DNA from: CAIKNB01 sp964415965
GTDB lineage: Bacteria; Patescibacteriota; Patescibacteriia; 2-12-FULL-60-25
DNA: 64,000 bases
Direction of reading: 5' to 3'
Assembly: GCA_964415965.1 (NCBI GenBank)
Contig: CAYQCK010000001.1
Location: forward strand, 558,001-622,000
The notes beneath the pieces were generated by a model. It did no database searches, had not been told where the DNA came from, and saw only the letters and a list, made by a program, of their open reading frames with translations. A program made the translations under genes and the position numbers. Of the stretch, positions 22,357 through 31,392 are shown one piece after another; position 1 is the stretch's first letter, and the number at the start of each line of letters is the position of its first letter.

Positions 22357-22372
22357 ATTCATTTCTAATCAA
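22344..22372 (-). promoter_or_regulatory. promoter of the HTH/phosphatase-like pair, nested in the rpoD terminator
   Basis: Minus strand TTGATT (22367-22372), 17-nt spacer, TAAAAC (22344-22349). The -10 box forms the loop region of the rpoD terminator hairpin, so the start site (about 22337) is inside its descending arm. Confidence 0.6.
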
Positions 22373-22379
22373 TGCTCGC

Positions 22380-23657
22380 TCAATAGTCGACCAGCTTGCG
22401 GATCATCGGATGCTGCTGGATCTTTTCGATGGATTTCGCCTCGATCTGGCGGATGCGCTCGCGGGTGACGTCGAATTCCTTGCCGACTTCCTCCAGGGTA
22501 TGGCTGACGCCGTCGGTCAGGCCGAAGCGCATCTCGAGGATCTTCTGTTCGCGCGGCGAGAGGTCCTTGATGATGTCGCCGACGTAGTCCTTGAGCAGCT
22601 GGAGCGCGGCGGCGCGGTCCGGGGTCACGTTCTTGACGTCCTCGATGAAATCCTCGAGCGTCGAATCCTCATCGTCCTCGCCGACCGACGTCTCGAGCGA
22701 AACCGTGTCCTGCGAAATCTTGATGATGTGGCGGACCTTGTCGACCTCCTCGCCCATCTCGGCGGCGATTTCTTCGGGGAGCGGCTCGCGACCCAAATCT
22801 TGGATGAGCTGGCGTTCGACTTGCTGGAATTTGTTGATGGTCTCGACCATGTGCACTGGGATGCGGATGGTGCGGCTTTGGTCGGCCAGAGCACGGGTGA
22901 TGGCCTGGCGGATCCACCAGGTGGCGTAGGTCGAGAACTTGTAGCCTTTGCGGTATTCGAATTTCTTGACCGCGCGGAACAGGCCGATGTTCCCCTCCTG
23001 GATCAGGTCCAACAGGGAAAGCGACTTGCCCATGAACTTCTTGGCGATGGACACCACCAGGCGCAGGTTGGCCTCGATGAGCCGGCGTTCGCCTTCCTTG
23101 TCGCCGCGCTCCTTGCGTTTGGCGAGCGAGATCTCCTCTTCCGCGGTCAAGAGCGGGATCTTGCCGATCTCGCGCAGGTACATCTGGATTGAGTCGGCCG
23201 TGACGTCGAACGGATCCATCTTGACCCGCTTGTCGTCGGCGCTGTGGAGCTGCTCCAGCATGTCGTGGCGCTCCTTCTGGCGGCCGAGGATGCCTTCCTT
23301 GACCTCGATGAAGCCGATGCCGGCGGCATCCAGGCGGTCGATGAAATTCTCGAAAGCCGGGACATAATCCTCGACCTCGGGGAAGGCGTAGAGGATTTCG
23401 TTCTCGGTGATGAAGCCGCGCGTCCGGGCTTTATCGAACAGCTTGTCCTGGAGCTCCTGTGACGGCGGGGGTGATTTGACGTAAGGCGCGCGCGGCTGCG
23501 GTTTCGCTGGCGGTTGCGGTTTGCCTTGGGGTTTTTTGGCCTTCGCCGGTTGCGGCTTCTTGGCTGGCTTGGGCGCAGGTTTTCTGGAAACGGTTTTGGG
23601 TTTGGGCACAATGTGCGATTTTTGATGCTTAAAGGCTTTCTTCTTGGTCTTCTTCAT
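22380..23657 (-). CDS. rpoD: primary sigma factor RpoD (sigma-70)
   Basis: Directs RNA polymerase to housekeeping promoters. 425 residues from ATG 23657. A Lys/Pro/Ala-rich disordered N-terminus (about 1-65) is followed by a region 1.1-like helical segment (about 70-130). Region 1.2 has DSIQMYLREIGKIPLLT. Regions 2.1-2.4 have GNIGLFRAVKKFEY and FSTYATWWIRQAITRALAD. Region 3 and region 4.2 (LEEVGKEFDVTRERIRQIEA) complete it. The intact 4.2 helix agrees with the TTGAC-type -35 boxes seen across the window. It sits about 100 nt downstream of dnaG in the classic order. No Shine-Dalgarno site. Confidence 0.97.
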   Translation of the reverse strand: MKKTKKKAFKHQKSHIVPKPKTVSRKPAPKPAKKPQPAKAKKPQGKPQPPAKPQPRAPYVKSPPPSQELQDKLFDKARTRGFITENEILYAFPEVEDYVPAFENFIDRLDAAGIGFIEVKEGILGRQKERHDMLEQLHSADDKRVKMDPFDVTADSIQMYLREIGKIPLLTAEEEISLAKRKERGDKEGERRLIEANLRLVVSIAKKFMGKSLSLLDLIQEGNIGLFRAVKKFEYRKGYKFSTYATWWIRQAITRALADQSRTIRIPVHMVETINKFQQVERQLIQDLGREPLPEEIAAEMGEEVDKVRHIIKISQDTVSLETSVGEDDEDSTLEDFIEDVKNVTPDRAAALQLLKDYVGDIIKDLSPREQKILEMRFGLTDGVSHTLEEVGKEFDVTRERIRQIEAKSIEKIQQHPMIRKLVDY

Positions 23658-23759
23658 ACGTGGTGCATCCCCAAACGGCAGAGGGCTCGAGCCGTGCAGG
23701 GAGATTTCGTCTCGTGTCTGCATGGGGCGAGGGCCACCGGGATGGGATGCGGTTAAGGA

Positions 23760-25469
23760 TCAATCCTTAAGGTTATTGAATTCCGCGAGAAGCTCCGCGA
23801 TCCGACGTTCGTCGCCGGCGCGTTCAGCTTCGCGCATTTGTTGTTCCAGGTCAGCCCGCCGTCCGGTCGTGCGCAATTCGCGCAGGCCGCGGCAAGCCGT
23901 CTCCAGCTCCTGACGCAAGGCGTCGGGAGACTGGTCCTGGAATTCGCGGTCCGCGAGGATCGCGAGGTAATTTAAAAGACCGGCATCTGATGGAACGGGC
24001 TGATGATACTCTTTGAGGTTCTCCTTGGCAAGAGCTTCCGTCTCGGGCTTCAGGACCTGGATGGACCAGATGCGCTCCTGCAGCTCGTCGATGCGCTGCT
24101 TCTTGGCCGGCGAGGTCGGAGGCCGCTGCGCTGGGGTATGCGCGGCCGGTCCCGGACCGGGTGATTTTCGGTTCGTCGCTTGCGAAGCGCGGCCGGTCTT
24201 CAGGGCCTCGCGCAAGGCTTCGACCGCGACCGCCAGGTCTTTGGCCAAGCGGTTGACCCAGGCGTCGCGCTCCACGGGATCCGGGATGCGTTGGAACTCC
24301 GCCAGCAGATCCTGGGCGATGAGCTTCTTTCCGTCGGGCCTGGAAGCGTCGTGCTGCCGGAAGGCGTTGCGGTACAGCCAGTCGACGACCGGCACGGCGT
24401 CGCGGATGGCTTGGCGCCAGAGCTCGGGATTTTTCCGCACCGCTTCGTCCGGATCCTTCCCGGCCTCCGGCGGTAAAGTGATGAGTTTGACGTTGAAGTC
24501 GAGGCTCCGCGCCAGATCAAGCCCGCGCAGCGTCGCCGCATTTCCTGCATTATCGGCGTCGAAGGCGATGGCCAGGTTGGTCGAGAAACGCTTGAGCAGC
24601 GCCAGCTGTTCGGCCGTGAGCGCCGTCCCGGAGGTCGCGACGACGTTCGTGACCCCGAACTGGTGCGAGCCGATGACGTCCATGTTCCCTTCCACCATGA
24701 CGGCCAGGTTCTGGCGCTTGATTTCACCTTTCGCCTGGTCTAGGCCGTAGACGATGAGGCTTTTTTTGTAGACCACCGTCTCCGGCGTATTCACGTATTT
24801 CGCCTCTTTCTTGTCCGGATCCAGGATGCGGCCGGTGAAGCCCGCGATGTTGCCGTGGACATCGGCGATCGGGAACATCAAGCGGTCGCGGAAACGGTCG
24901 TAGACACCGCCCTTCTGTCCGGCTTGGGCCAGTCCGGCTTTGACCAGTTCGGCGTCGGTCGCGCCTTTTTCCTTCAGGGCCAGCGACAGCGCGTCCCAGC
25001 TCTCGGGCGCATAACCCAAGCGCCAGACATCGACCGTGAGGTCGTCTAGTCCCCGCTTCTTCACGTATTCCCTGGCTTTTTCGGCCTGGGGAGATTTGAG
25101 GAGTTGGGCGCGGAAAAACCTGGCCGCCAGGTCGTTCAGTTCGTGGATGCGTTTGCGTTCGCTTCCCGCCTTGGCGTCGAACGCCGGCAGCTGGACGCCG
25201 GCTTTGTCGGCCAGGAGCTGGATGGTCTCGGGGAAATCCAAGCCTTCCATCCGCTGGACGAAGTCGATCAGGTCGCCACCGATATCGCAGCCGAAGCAGT
25301 GCCAGGATTGGCGCGGCCGGTTCACGTAAAAACTCGGCGTCTTCTCCTGGTGGAACGGGCAGCACGCCTTGAAACTCCCGCTCCCGGCGGGCTTGAGTTG
25401 GAGGTATTCGCCGACGATATCCGCGACGTCCAAGCGGGTCTTTATCTCCTGCGCGGCATCCATGGCCAT
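23760..25469 (-). CDS. dnaG: DNA primase DnaG
   Basis: Synthesises RNA primers at the replication fork. 569 residues. The N-terminal zinc ribbon has CCPFHQEKTPSF then WHCFGC (about 35-65). The catalytic core with TOPRIM fold shows VEGNMDVIGSHQ, the metal motif FDADNAGNAA (consensus usually DGDxAG) and KDPDEAVRKNP. A Pro-rich linker (about 445-475) leads to a helicase-binding-like C-terminal helical domain. Two ATGs two codons apart (25469, 25463) are possible. A weak -10 (TAAGGT) abuts the first, which favours the second. Confidence 0.96.
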   Translation of the reverse strand: MAMDAAQEIKTRLDVADIVGEYLQLKPAGSGSFKACCPFHQEKTPSFYVNRPRQSWHCFGCDIGGDLIDFVQRMEGLDFPETIQLLADKAGVQLPAFDAKAGSERKRIHELNDLAARFFRAQLLKSPQAEKAREYVKKRGLDDLTVDVWRLGYAPESWDALSLALKEKGATDAELVKAGLAQAGQKGGVYDRFRDRLMFPIADVHGNIAGFTGRILDPDKKEAKYVNTPETVVYKKSLIVYGLDQAKGEIKRQNLAVMVEGNMDVIGSHQFGVTNVVATSGTALTAEQLALLKRFSTNLAIAFDADNAGNAATLRGLDLARSLDFNVKLITLPPEAGKDPDEAVRKNPELWRQAIRDAVPVVDWLYRNAFRQHDASRPDGKKLIAQDLLAEFQRIPDPVERDAWVNRLAKDLAVAVEALREALKTGRASQATNRKSPGPGPAAHTPAQRPPTSPAKKQRIDELQERIWSIQVLKPETEALAKENLKEYHQPVPSDAGLLNYLAILADREFQDQSPDALRQELETACRGLRELRTTGRRADLEQQMREAERAGDERRIAELLAEFNNLKD

Positions 25470-25498
25470 ACCTTACAGCAAAGAGGGTCTGGGGGCTA
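25470..25498 (-). promoter_or_regulatory. weak candidate promoter of dnaG-rpoD
   Basis: Minus strand TAAGGT (25470-25475), with TAGCCC 17 nt upstream as the only -35 candidate. The upstream part belongs to a 12-mer, CCTAGCCCCCAG, that recurs at 30236 and 49676. Confidence 0.3.
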
Positions 25499-25508
25499 GG
25501 TTCCGGGG

Positions 25509-25537
25509 TTGACGGGAAAGGGCCGACCTGCTACACC
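25509..25537 (+). promoter_or_regulatory. promoter of the 25572 gene
   Basis: TTGACG (25509-25514), 17-nt spacer, TACACC (25532-25537) with an upstream TGC. Leader of about 28 nt containing AGGGAG. Confidence 0.65.
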
Positions 25538-25571
25538 CTTGTTCGGGCCTTTCACCCAGGGAGAGAGCCGG

Positions 25572-25988
25572 ATGAGCAAGATTATTTTCCTGCCGAGCGA
25601 CATCTACGTCACCCATGACCCGCCTGCCGGGGCCGCGCTCCGGTTCACCAAGTACCAAAGGTCTGACGGCAAGCCTCTCTACGAGTACTACTCGCGGGGC
25701 ACGCTCGAAGACGCGTTGGATAACGGCGACGAGGTCTGGGTCCTGCTCGAGCCCAGGAACCTGGCCCAGGACTTCCACGAGTGGTGGCAAGCCTTGGTCC
25801 CCAAGGATCACCTGATCCAGGTCAACGACCTGACCAGCACCGACGGCTACGACACCCTCGACGTCCTGCGCCAGTTCGCCGTCAAGAACGCCCCCGGCGT
25901 GAGCGAAGACGCGCTCATGGCGGCGACGACTTGGATGCGCGTCTTGGACATTCTGTGCGGCCACGGCTTCGTCCGTGCTAGCCGATGA
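25572..25988 (+). CDS. hypothetical protein (cassette type)
   Basis: 138 residues, soluble, no signal peptide. The N-terminal half looks beta-rich (SKIIFLPSDIYVTHDPPAGA, LRFTKYQRSDGKPLYEYY). The middle has an acidic helix with DEVWVLLEPRNLAQDFHEWW. The C-terminus is helical with one Cys. I recognise no family. ATG 25572 has a clear ribosome site (AGGGAG, 8-nt spacing). It has its own promoter and terminator between dnaG and the convergent phosphatase gene. Confidence 0.65.
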   Translation: MSKIIFLPSDIYVTHDPPAGAALRFTKYQRSDGKPLYEYYSRGTLEDALDNGDEVWVLLEPRNLAQDFHEWWQALVPKDHLIQVNDLTSTDGYDTLDVLRQFAVKNAPGVSEDALMAATTWMRVLDILCGHGFVRASR

Positions 25989-25997
25989 TACCTCTCC

Positions 25998-26028
25998 GCG
26001 TCCCGACTCCGTGTTCGGGACGCTTTTT
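25998..26028 (+). terminator. terminator shared by two convergent genes
   Basis: 9-bp stem GCGTCCCGA/TCGGGACGC with TTTTT on the plus strand. It ends at the stop codon of the convergent gene at 26028. Confidence 0.85.
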
Positions 26029-27170
26029 CATTTCAGGGCATCCCGGCTGCGGACGACGGTCGGCATCTCGTAGCGGTTATCGAGCATGAACGCCAAGCTA
26101 TTGCTGCGGTTGAGGCCGCCGTGCGTCGATTCGACATGCGCAAATTTCGCCAATAGTTTCGAACCGAAGAAATATCCGTCCTTGATGGCCAGGATTACGT
26201 CGGGCGCGTTTTGGACAAGATCGGTATGCGCCCTCCATAGCCTCTCCGGTGCGCAAGGATAACGATGCTCCAAAGATTTGTTTAACCATCCGTCGGCGCC
26301 CATTTCAAGCTCGTCACCATCGGCCAAATCCAAATCCAGCGGATCGCCGGTGACGTTAAGGTAGGTGAATGCTTCGCCATTTTTCCAGACGTAGCCTTTC
26401 TTGCCTTTGGCCAAGATGGCCAACTTATCCCCCGCTTTATGGCTCACGAGTTCGGTGCACGGCAGCTCGGAGAGGTCTTGCGCTAGTCTTTCCGGCTGCT
26501 TGGTATTGAAGCCAGCGCAATGGACCAAACCGAAAGCCGGGTAGACGACGTCTTTGGTGTCATCCAGGCTGCGTCTTGGCCTCCAGCTAAGTTCTTTAAG
26601 CCGGCGATTGATGTCATAGAGGTCGCTCCGGACATAGCCGTGACCATGGTCGGAAACCAGGGTGATGCGCAGTTTCGGTTCGGTTTGCGACAGTTCGGCG
26701 CAAAGTTCCTCGATATGGTTGAGGCAGATGTTCTGGCCGGCCGCGCCATATTTGGTCCCGATGCCGGCGGTCGTCACGAGGTAACCGATGAACGCGTCTT
26801 TTTTCGCGGACACGAATCTGGTCTTCAGCCGTTTGAGTTCCAGTTTGAACGCCAACCACGGCGCAACGTAACACAGGGCGTCGAGCCACGACGCCGCACG
26901 GTAATCGAGTTTGGCACGGTAGGGTTGGTTCTGACCCAGGAGATAGGCCAGGTTCCCTCCCCTGACCCGATTTTCCTTTATGACGTAGCGCTTGGCCTCC
27001 AATCCCTCGCACGGCTCGCCGCCGACCAAGTCCTCGATGCACAGGTCGGTCATGCTCGGATATGGCGCGACCACGGCCGACGGGCCGTTGAACCCCTTGA
27101 ACCCTCCGGCTTCGGTATATCTCTTCACGACGTCGTATCCGAAGCCGTCGAGGATGAGGATGAGGCGCAT
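26028..27170 (-). CDS. alkaline-phosphatase-superfamily phosphodiesterase-like protein
   Basis: 380 residues of the alkaline phosphatase/sulfatase superfamily, probably a type I phosphodiesterase/nucleotide pyrophosphatase-like member. LILDGFGYD at the start gives the first metal aspartate. PSMTDLCIEDL carries the Ser/Thr nucleophile region. LVSDHGHGYVRSDLY is the D-H-G metal motif, and AHVESTHGGLNRSNS the last histidine. There is no signal peptide, so it is cytoplasmic. It begins 1 nt after the uvrB stop and must be co-transcribed with it. Its substrate is unknown; a link to nucleotide clean-up after repair is speculative. Confidence 0.78.
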   Translation of the reverse strand: MRLILILDGFGYDVVKRYTEAGGFKGFNGPSAVVAPYPSMTDLCIEDLVGGEPCEGLEAKRYVIKENRVRGGNLAYLLGQNQPYRAKLDYRAASWLDALCYVAPWLAFKLELKRLKTRFVSAKKDAFIGYLVTTAGIGTKYGAAGQNICLNHIEELCAELSQTEPKLRITLVSDHGHGYVRSDLYDINRRLKELSWRPRRSLDDTKDVVYPAFGLVHCAGFNTKQPERLAQDLSELPCTELVSHKAGDKLAILAKGKKGYVWKNGEAFTYLNVTGDPLDLDLADGDELEMGADGWLNKSLEHRYPCAPERLWRAHTDLVQNAPDVILAIKDGYFFGSKLLAKFAHVESTHGGLNRSNSLAFMLDNRYEMPTVVRSRDALK

Positions 27171-27171
27171 A

Positions 27172-29238
27172 TCACCTTGTCCTTCCGTGCCTTGCCGCCC
27201 GTCGCGGCTTGGCCGGCGTCGCCTCCTTTTCCCGTTTCTTTATTTCCTTGTTCAGGGCTATCATCTCGTCGCGCAGGATGGCTGCCAGCTCGAACTGCAG
27301 GCCGTCGGCCGCCTCTTTCATCTCGGCTTCTTTCTGCTTGAGGACGGTCTTGAGGTCGTGCGTCTCGGCTGTGAGCTCCAGTTTCAGGATGTCCTTCACG
27401 TCGACGGGTCCGGCCGACAGGCCTAAGACCTCGCGGAAATCCTTGATGGCCTTGATGATGGTCTTGGGCGTGATGCCGTGTTCCTGGTTGTAGGCGAGCT
27501 GTTTGGCCCGGCGCCTTTCCGTCTCGGCGATGGCGCGTTTCATGGAGCCGGTCAGGCGGTCGGCGTAGAGCACGACCTGGCCCCGGACGTTGCGCGCCGC
27601 GCGGCCGATGGTCTGGATGAGCGAGGTGTCGGAACGCAGGAAGCCCTCCTTGTCCGCGTCCAGGATGCAGACCAAGGCGACCTCGGGCAGGTCCAAGCCT
27701 TCGCGCAACAGGTTGACGCCGACCACGACTTCGTAATTCCCGCGCCGGAAGTCTGACAATATCTCGAGCCGTTCGACCGTCTCGATGTCCGAATGCAGGT
27801 AGCGCGACTTTATCCCCTTCTCCACCAGGTAACCGGACAGATCCTCGGCCATCTTCTTCGTCAGGGTGGTGACCAGCACGCGGTCGCCGCGCTTGGTCGC
27901 CTCGCTGATGCGTTCGATGGCGTCGTCGACTTGCGATGGCGCTCCTTTCTTCTTCGGGGTGATGGGCCGGACGATGACTTCCGGGTCCACCAGGCCGGTC
28001 GGGCGGATAATCTGTTCAACGATTTGTTTGGAATTCTTGAGTTCGTACGGTCCAGGCGTGGCCGAGACGAAGATGACCTCTTTCATCTTGTCCTCTATTT
28101 CGTGGAAGCGCATGGGCCGGTTGTCCAGGGCGCTGGGGAGGCGGAAGCCGTGCTCGATGAGCGTTTCCTTGCGCGAACGGTCGCCTTCGTACATGCCGCC
28201 GAGCTGGGACACGGTTACGTGAGATTCGTCGATGACCAGCAGGAAGTCCTCGGGGAAGTACGAGAATAGCGTATCCGGCGGCGCGCCCGGCGGTCGTCCG
28301 GACAAAGGACGCGAATAGTTCTCGATGCCGTTGCAATAGCCGAGGTTCTCGATCATCTCGAGGTCGAACTTAGTCCGGCGCTCGAGCCGCTCAGCCTCGA
28401 GGAGCTTCCCGTTCTTCTCGAACCACTTGAGCCGCTGGTCCAGCTCCTTCCGGATGTCGGCGATGGCGCGCTCGCGGTCCGGGCCCAGGGTGATGAAATG
28501 CTTGGCCGGGAATATCCAGGCGTCCTTGGCCTCGTGTTTGACACGGCGCGTCACCGGGTCGATCACGACGATGGCCTCGACCGTGCCGCGCGGCGCCTCG
28601 AAGCGGAAGATCGTCTCTTCGTTGGCCGGCATGACCTCGAGCACGCCGCCCAAGGCGCGGAACGAGCCGCGCGTCAGGTCGGCCGTGTTCTGGCGCGTGA
28701 ACTGCATCTCGACCAACCGGCCGATGACGTTCTCGCGTTTGACGTCGTCGCCGACGTTCAGGTGGAGCGCGGTCTCCGCATACGCCGTGGGAGCTCCAAG
28801 GCCGTAAATACACGAGACCGAGGCGCAGATGATGACGTCCTTGCGCGTCAGCAGCGATTGCGTGGCGTTGTGGCGCAAGCGGTCGATCTCCTCGTTGATC
28901 ATCGCCTCTTTCTCGATGTAGGTGTCGGATTTGGGGATGTATGCCTCCGGCTGGTAATAGTCGTAGTACGACACGAAATACTCCACGGCGTTGTCCGGGA
29001 AGAATTCGCGGAACTCGTTCGTCAATTGCGCGGCGAGCGTCTTGTTGTGCGCGATGACGAGCGTCGGCTTCTTCACCTCCTGGATCACGTTGGCGATGGT
29101 GAAGGTCTTGCCCGTGCCGGTCGCGCCGAGCAAAGTCTGGAACCGGTCGCCGCGCTCCACGCCCTTCACCAGGTCGCGGATGGCTTCAGGCTGGTCGCCG
29201 GACGGCTCGTAAGGCCGTTTGAGGTTGAAGTCAGGCAT
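27172..29238 (-). CDS. uvrB: excinuclease ABC subunit B
   Basis: Damage-verifying helicase of nucleotide excision repair. 688 residues. QTLLGATGTGKTFT is Walker A. The beta-hairpin region FVSYYDYYQPEAYIP is intact. DESHVTVSQLGGMYEGD is the helicase motif II area, and motif VI QTIGRAARN is present. A C-terminal UVR motif for UvrC (KEAADGLQFELAAILRDEM) completes it. All motifs are canonical. The ATG follows an A/C-rich leader (AACCAAACCCC) without Shine-Dalgarno. It overlaps the upstream membrane-protein gene by 8 nt. uvrA and uvrC are not in the window. Confidence 0.98.
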   Translation of the reverse strand: MPDFNLKRPYEPSGDQPEAIRDLVKGVERGDRFQTLLGATGTGKTFTIANVIQEVKKPTLVIAHNKTLAAQLTNEFREFFPDNAVEYFVSYYDYYQPEAYIPKSDTYIEKEAMINEEIDRLRHNATQSLLTRKDVIICASVSCIYGLGAPTAYAETALHLNVGDDVKRENVIGRLVEMQFTRQNTADLTRGSFRALGGVLEVMPANEETIFRFEAPRGTVEAIVVIDPVTRRVKHEAKDAWIFPAKHFITLGPDRERAIADIRKELDQRLKWFEKNGKLLEAERLERRTKFDLEMIENLGYCNGIENYSRPLSGRPPGAPPDTLFSYFPEDFLLVIDESHVTVSQLGGMYEGDRSRKETLIEHGFRLPSALDNRPMRFHEIEDKMKEVIFVSATPGPYELKNSKQIVEQIIRPTGLVDPEVIVRPITPKKKGAPSQVDDAIERISEATKRGDRVLVTTLTKKMAEDLSGYLVEKGIKSRYLHSDIETVERLEILSDFRRGNYEVVVGVNLLREGLDLPEVALVCILDADKEGFLRSDTSLIQTIGRAARNVRGQVVLYADRLTGSMKRAIAETERRRAKQLAYNQEHGITPKTIIKAIKDFREVLGLSAGPVDVKDILKLELTAETHDLKTVLKQKEAEMKEAADGLQFELAAILRDEMIALNKEIKKREKEATPAKPRRAARHGRTR

Positions 29239-29881
29239 GGGGTTTGGTTCGGCGTTTCATCGCGTCCCTGGCGTAAGCGATGGCGGTACCTAGCAGGGCT
29301 CCGAAGATCGGCCAGGAGATGTAGAGATATACGATGAGGCGGTAGATGGATTGGCTGTCTGTTGTTGATTGGCCCAAAATCAACCTGTTCAACCACGGCG
29401 ACAACAATAGCAAAGCCGGCAATATCGCGATGGTTTCAGGGATCCGTACCAATCCCGTCAGGAAAATCAGGTCGAAAGCCAAGCCGGCAAGGAAGCCGAT
29501 TCCCGCTCCAAGATACAGGTCGGGATTCCGCTTGCGGGATGTCTTGATCAACGGCACGAGGCGCCAAACGGCCCAGAACACGAAGCCGTAGAACAGCGCA
29601 TTCGCCAGGACCAGCAGGACGAATTCCACGTTGGCATGGCATGGGGGCAGGTCGATGGCGTCTCCGGCACCGTAGGGCTTCTTCCCGCAGATTCCGTCAG
29701 CCAAGAAGATGAAGATGCCGGTGAGATAGCCGAGGAATAGCGCGGGCAAGGTCAGGGCCTCGAGCAGCCCGAGGCCCGGTAATTCGAAGGTGAAGAATAA
29801 GCTATGGAGCAACGCCAAAAAGATTCCGACGGCCGAACCGACGGAAAACATGATTTTACCGTTTGGCTTGAAGCTATGCAT
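29231..29881 (-). CDS. multi-pass membrane protein of unknown function
   Basis: 216 residues with about six hydrophobic helices (near 10-30, 38-60, 82-105, 122-142, 146-164 and 178-200). A short loop contains two Cys (GICGKKPYGAGD and PPCHANVE). I recognise no family. It overlaps uvrB at its 3' end by 8 nt and the upstream membrane gene by 8 nt, so it sits in a tightly coupled four-gene operon ending with uvrB and the phosphodiesterase-like gene. Confidence 0.65.
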   Translation of the reverse strand: MHSFKPNGKIMFSVGSAVGIFLALLHSLFFTFELPGLGLLEALTLPALFLGYLTGIFIFLADGICGKKPYGAGDAIDLPPCHANVEFVLLVLANALFYGFVFWAVWRLVPLIKTSRKRNPDLYLGAGIGFLAGLAFDLIFLTGLVRIPETIAILPALLLLSPWLNRLILGQSTTDSQSIYRLIVYLYISWPIFGALLGTAIAYARDAMKRRTKPHA

Positions 29882-30197
29882 CAGTTTTGATCGTCGGTAT
29901 CCGCTGATTGGAGAAATGGGCCGTCAACGCTCCAACTCCGGCACCGATGACGGGCCAGACGATGACCGTAAACAGGAAGAGTGCACCTAGTCCAACATCG
30001 TCCGAAACATTCGGGGAGAAGGCTGGCCCCATGAGGAAATCGAGCCGCAAGGCGTGCAATAGGCTGGCCGGAACCAACAGGAAGGCGACCAATGCCCCAT
30101 GGATGCCCTGGGGGCTAAAGTAGGTCAGGATGATCAATGCGATACCGGCCAGCGCGCCGAGTCCGGCATACGCCAATGTTTTTCGGGTCTTTTGCAT
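29874..30197 (-). CDS. small membrane protein of unknown function
   Basis: 107 residues with three hydrophobic helices (about 9-27, 32-50 and 70-92). It is first in the uvrB operon and overlaps the next gene by 8 nt. It resembles the C-terminal half of the following protein in layout (ALFLFTVIVWPVIGAGVGALTAH against YISWPIFGALLGTAIAYA), so the two may be distant paralogues. No promoter is convincing. Confidence 0.55.
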   Translation of the reverse strand: MQKTRKTLAYAGLGALAGIALIILTYFSPQGIHGALVAFLLVPASLLHALRLDFLMGPAFSPNVSDDVGLGALFLFTVIVWPVIGAGVGALTAHFSNQRIPTIKTDA

Positions 30198-30275
30198 GTG
30201 TCCATTCTCGCATGTTTCGGGCCATTTTTCCAGTCCCTAGCCCCCAGTCCCCACTCCCTGTATCCTATCTGCCAT

Positions 30276-30908
30276 ATGAGCCAAGAACTCAACCTGTTCG
30301 TGCGCGAGGCGCTGCTCAAGGGCCAGTCCCGCGCCGAGATCCGCAAAGTCCTGAAATCCGCTAAATGGGGCGAGGATGAAGTCAGCCGGGCGCTCGACGG
30401 TTTCGCCGATGTCGCCTTTCCCGTACCCGTACCCAAGCGCCGACCGTACCTTTCGGCCCGCGAGGCGTTCATGTATCTCCTGACTTTCCTGACGCTGTAT
30501 ATCAGCGCCATTAGCTTCGGGACGATGCTTTTCCAGTTCATCAACCGTTGGCTGCCGGATATCGTGCCTTATGGCCAATACTACGACGGCACGGTCGAAG
30601 CCATCCGCTGGAGCGCTTCCGCCCTGCTCATCGCCTATCCCCTGTTCCTCACGATGTCCTGGCTCCTGCATCGCGAAATCCTCCGCGACCCGGACAAACG
30701 CGCCTCCAAGATCCGCAAGTGGCTGACCTACATCACGCTCTTCGTGGCGGCCGGGGTCATCATCGGCGACCTCATCACCCTCGTGTTCAACATGCTGGGC
30801 GGCGAATTGACGTTGCGCTTCATCCTCAAGGTCCTGACGGTCGGCGGCATCGCGGGCGTCATCTTCGGCTACTATCTGTGGGATTTGCGGAAGGAAGAGA
30901 AATCCTAA
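30276..30908 (+). CDS. DUF5671 membrane protein
   Basis: 210 residues. The cytoplasmic N-terminal 50 residues form a helical SHOCT-like/UBA-like segment (NLFVREALLKGQSRAEIRKV then KWGEDEVSRAL). The DUF5671 signature follows: REAFMYLLTFLTLYISAISF in the first of four membrane helices, and FINRWLPD. DUF5671 proteins are frequent in Patescibacteria and of unknown function. The start at 30276 is 9 nt after a possible -10 (TATCCT, 30261-30266). It is followed 10 nt later by a pilin-like gene. Confidence 0.85.
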   Translation: MSQELNLFVREALLKGQSRAEIRKVLKSAKWGEDEVSRALDGFADVAFPVPVPKRRPYLSAREAFMYLLTFLTLYISAISFGTMLFQFINRWLPDIVPYGQYYDGTVEAIRWSASALLIAYPLFLTMSWLLHREILRDPDKRASKIRKWLTYITLFVAAGVIIGDLITLVFNMLGGELTLRFILKVLTVGGIAGVIFGYYLWDLRKEEKS

Positions 30909-30918
30909 CCATCGCCAT

Positions 30919-31392
30919 ATGAAAATAACGGGACTCAAGATATTCGTCGGCACCGTCACGCTCTGCGTGGCCGCCGGCATAGTCACCGCCTTCGTCGTGG
31001 TCGGTTCGCCGTCCCAAGAACGGGCTCGGCGCATGGACCAACAGCGGGTCAATAACCTCCAGCAGATTACCTACGCTTTGGACAGCTATTACGCCCTGAA
31101 GAAAAACATCCCGGATGACCTCAAGCAGCTGGCGGGTACCCAGGATGTCTATCTCGAAAGCATCAACGATCCGCAGACCAAGCAGGCGTACGATTACCGC
31201 AAGATCGACGAGACCAAATACGAGCTCTGTGCCGCCTTCGAGACCGCGGCCCAAAAATCCGAAGACACGGGCGTGACCAAGCCTGCCGGCTACGGGCCGT
31301 ACGACACCATGTGGCAGCATGGGATCGGCCGCCAGTGCTTCGAGCTCCAGGTGCGGACCGCCAACAAGCCGGATAAGCCACTCGTGCCTTGA
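30919..31392 (+). CDS. type II secretion/pilin-like membrane-anchored protein
   Basis: 157 residues. One N-terminal hydrophobic helix (about 8-30) is followed by a helical linker QQRVNNLQQITYALDSYYAL and a small globular domain with two Cys. The helix-then-LQQIxxALxxYY arrangement is that of pseudopilins (GspG-like), but no prepilin-peptidase motif precedes the helix, so it is probably not processed as a pilin. It is co-transcribed with the DUF5671 gene. A DUF5671-pilin-like pair is, to my knowledge, recurrent in Patescibacteria. Confidence 0.65.
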   Translation: MKITGLKIFVGTVTLCVAAGIVTAFVVVGSPSQERARRMDQQRVNNLQQITYALDSYYALKKNIPDDLKQLAGTQDVYLESINDPQTKQAYDYRKIDETKYELCAAFETAAQKSEDTGVTKPAGYGPYDTMWQHGIGRQCFELQVRTANKPDKPLVP

